This document shows, in pieces, positions 63,560 through 64,000 of a DNA stretch of 64,000 nucleotides; within the stretch, counting starts at the first letter, position 1, and each line of letters begins with the position of its first letter. A program made the translations under genes and the position numbers. The notes under the pieces were generated by a model that saw only the letters and a program-made list of their open reading frames with translations, ran no database searches and had not been told where the DNA came from. Source of the DNA: Clostridiales bacterium. Its GTDB lineage: Bacteria; Bacillota; Clostridia; Saccharofermentanales; Saccharofermentanaceae. The stretch spans positions 62,001 through 126,000 of the forward strand of contig JAFRQR010000020.1 in assembly GCA_017428545.1 (NCBI GenBank), written 5' to 3'.

Positions 63560-64000
63560 GTTTTTACACCTCCAGTCCGACGAAGCAGAATAATAAATAC
63601 CGGGGCTCCGATAATGGCCGTAAGGATCGAAATCGGGAGTTCTGCAGCAGTCGCAGATCTTGCGGCTGTATCGATAAGCAGAAGATACGTTGCGCCCAGT
63701 CCGATGCTAGCCGGAATAACATATTTATTGTTGTTTCCGAACATCATGCGGGAGATATGCGGAATCAATATACCGATCCAGCCGACCTTACCGCACATGG
63801 CAATAACAGATCCGGTAATCATTGTTGAAGATACGATCGTAAGTCCCCTCATCAGTTTCAGATTGATTCCCATCGCCCGTGCTTCATCATCATTCAGCGA
63901 CAGCACATTCAGTTTCCATCTCAAACAGAAGAGAATGATAATACCAATAAGCATCGGGATCGTTCCGATCCACAGTTTTTTGAAACTGGTTCCGGATAAA
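63556..64000 (-). CDS. FecCD-type permease, 5' part outside window
   Basis: The frame is open to the right edge. The C-terminal 148 residues are visible. LNVLSLNDDEARAMGINL, CGKVGWIGILIPHISRMMFG and ELPISILTAIIGAPVFIILL are classical FecCD/BtuC-family motifs for uptake of iron complexes or corrinoids. The operon start and any extracellular binding protein would lie beyond the window. Confidence 0.9.
   Translation of the reverse strand, partial: LSGTSFKKLWIGTIPMLIGIIILFCLRWKLNVLSLNDDEARAMGINLKLMRGLTIVSSTMITGSVIAMCGKVGWIGILIPHISRMMFGNNNKYVIPASIGLGATYLLLIDTAARSATAAELPISILTAIIGAPVFIILLRRTGGVKT

Overview
The window looks like chromosomal DNA of a Clostridia-type Bacillota bacterium. It has a Trp-specific T-box riboswitch, a yybP-ykoY-type manganese riboswitch, an Rrf2 cysteine-type regulator, a Firmicutes-type ThyA with a PCAF active site, strong AGGAGG ribosome sites, and sigma-A promoters of the TTGACA-17-TATAAT kind. 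Base composition is near 50% GC by eye. I saw no rRNA, tRNA, insertion sequence, integrase or CRISPR array. Positions and counts were read by hand; no search or alignment was run.

Layout. 1-14 kb is mostly + strand: the end of an SPFH protein and an Arc-like partner, a lipoprotein, a phosphodiesterase, thyA, a VOC-fold protein, cysE, an AraC regulator divergent from an ABC-2 exporter, three paralogous zinc-ribbon membrane proteins, and an Rrf2 regulator. 14-30 kb is mostly - strand: trpB2 behind a Trp T-box, a DAHP synthase and prephenate dehydratase pair, two very large lipoproteins that fuse a PstS-like domain to a repeat domain, a metY-cysK sulfur operon with a long leader encoding a small Cys-containing peptide, and a Mn-riboswitch operon led by an MntP-ZIP fusion. 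30-57 kb is transport-rich: an ECF importer, three half-transporter ABC pairs, two ABC plus FtsX-permease modules, three regulators of AraC or TetR type next to them and a second TetR. 57-60 kb holds xylose isomerase, a candidate small RNA and enolase. 60-64 kb is the end of an operon with FecCD/FecE-type transport, a binding-protein-like protein without a signal peptide, a HypB/UreG-like GTPase and a further ATPase.

How the parts connect. A palindrome GTTAGC-N4-GCTAAC, with a longer 21-bp form in front of both tetR genes, recurs 14 times, all between 33.3 and 60.0 kb. It sits on promoters of the ECF operon, the three ABC pairs, a copZ-like/gpmA unit, a small membrane protein, both tetR genes, xylA, the small RNA candidate and eno. 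This defines a candidate TetR regulon that joins export and import with sugar isomerisation and two consecutive steps of lower glycolysis. A different motif, ACCTA-N9-TAGGT, brackets the metY promoter and recurs with one mismatch in the Rrf2 promoter, which suggests local cysteine control.

Two signals lie outside gene annotation. The octamer AAAAGCAC occurs about 30 times against roughly 2 expected, equally on both strands and in all reading frames, and nearly vanishes after 46.4 kb. Two different, very regular arrays of inverted half-sites lie upstream of lipoprotein genes, at 2779-2909 and 23438-23633.
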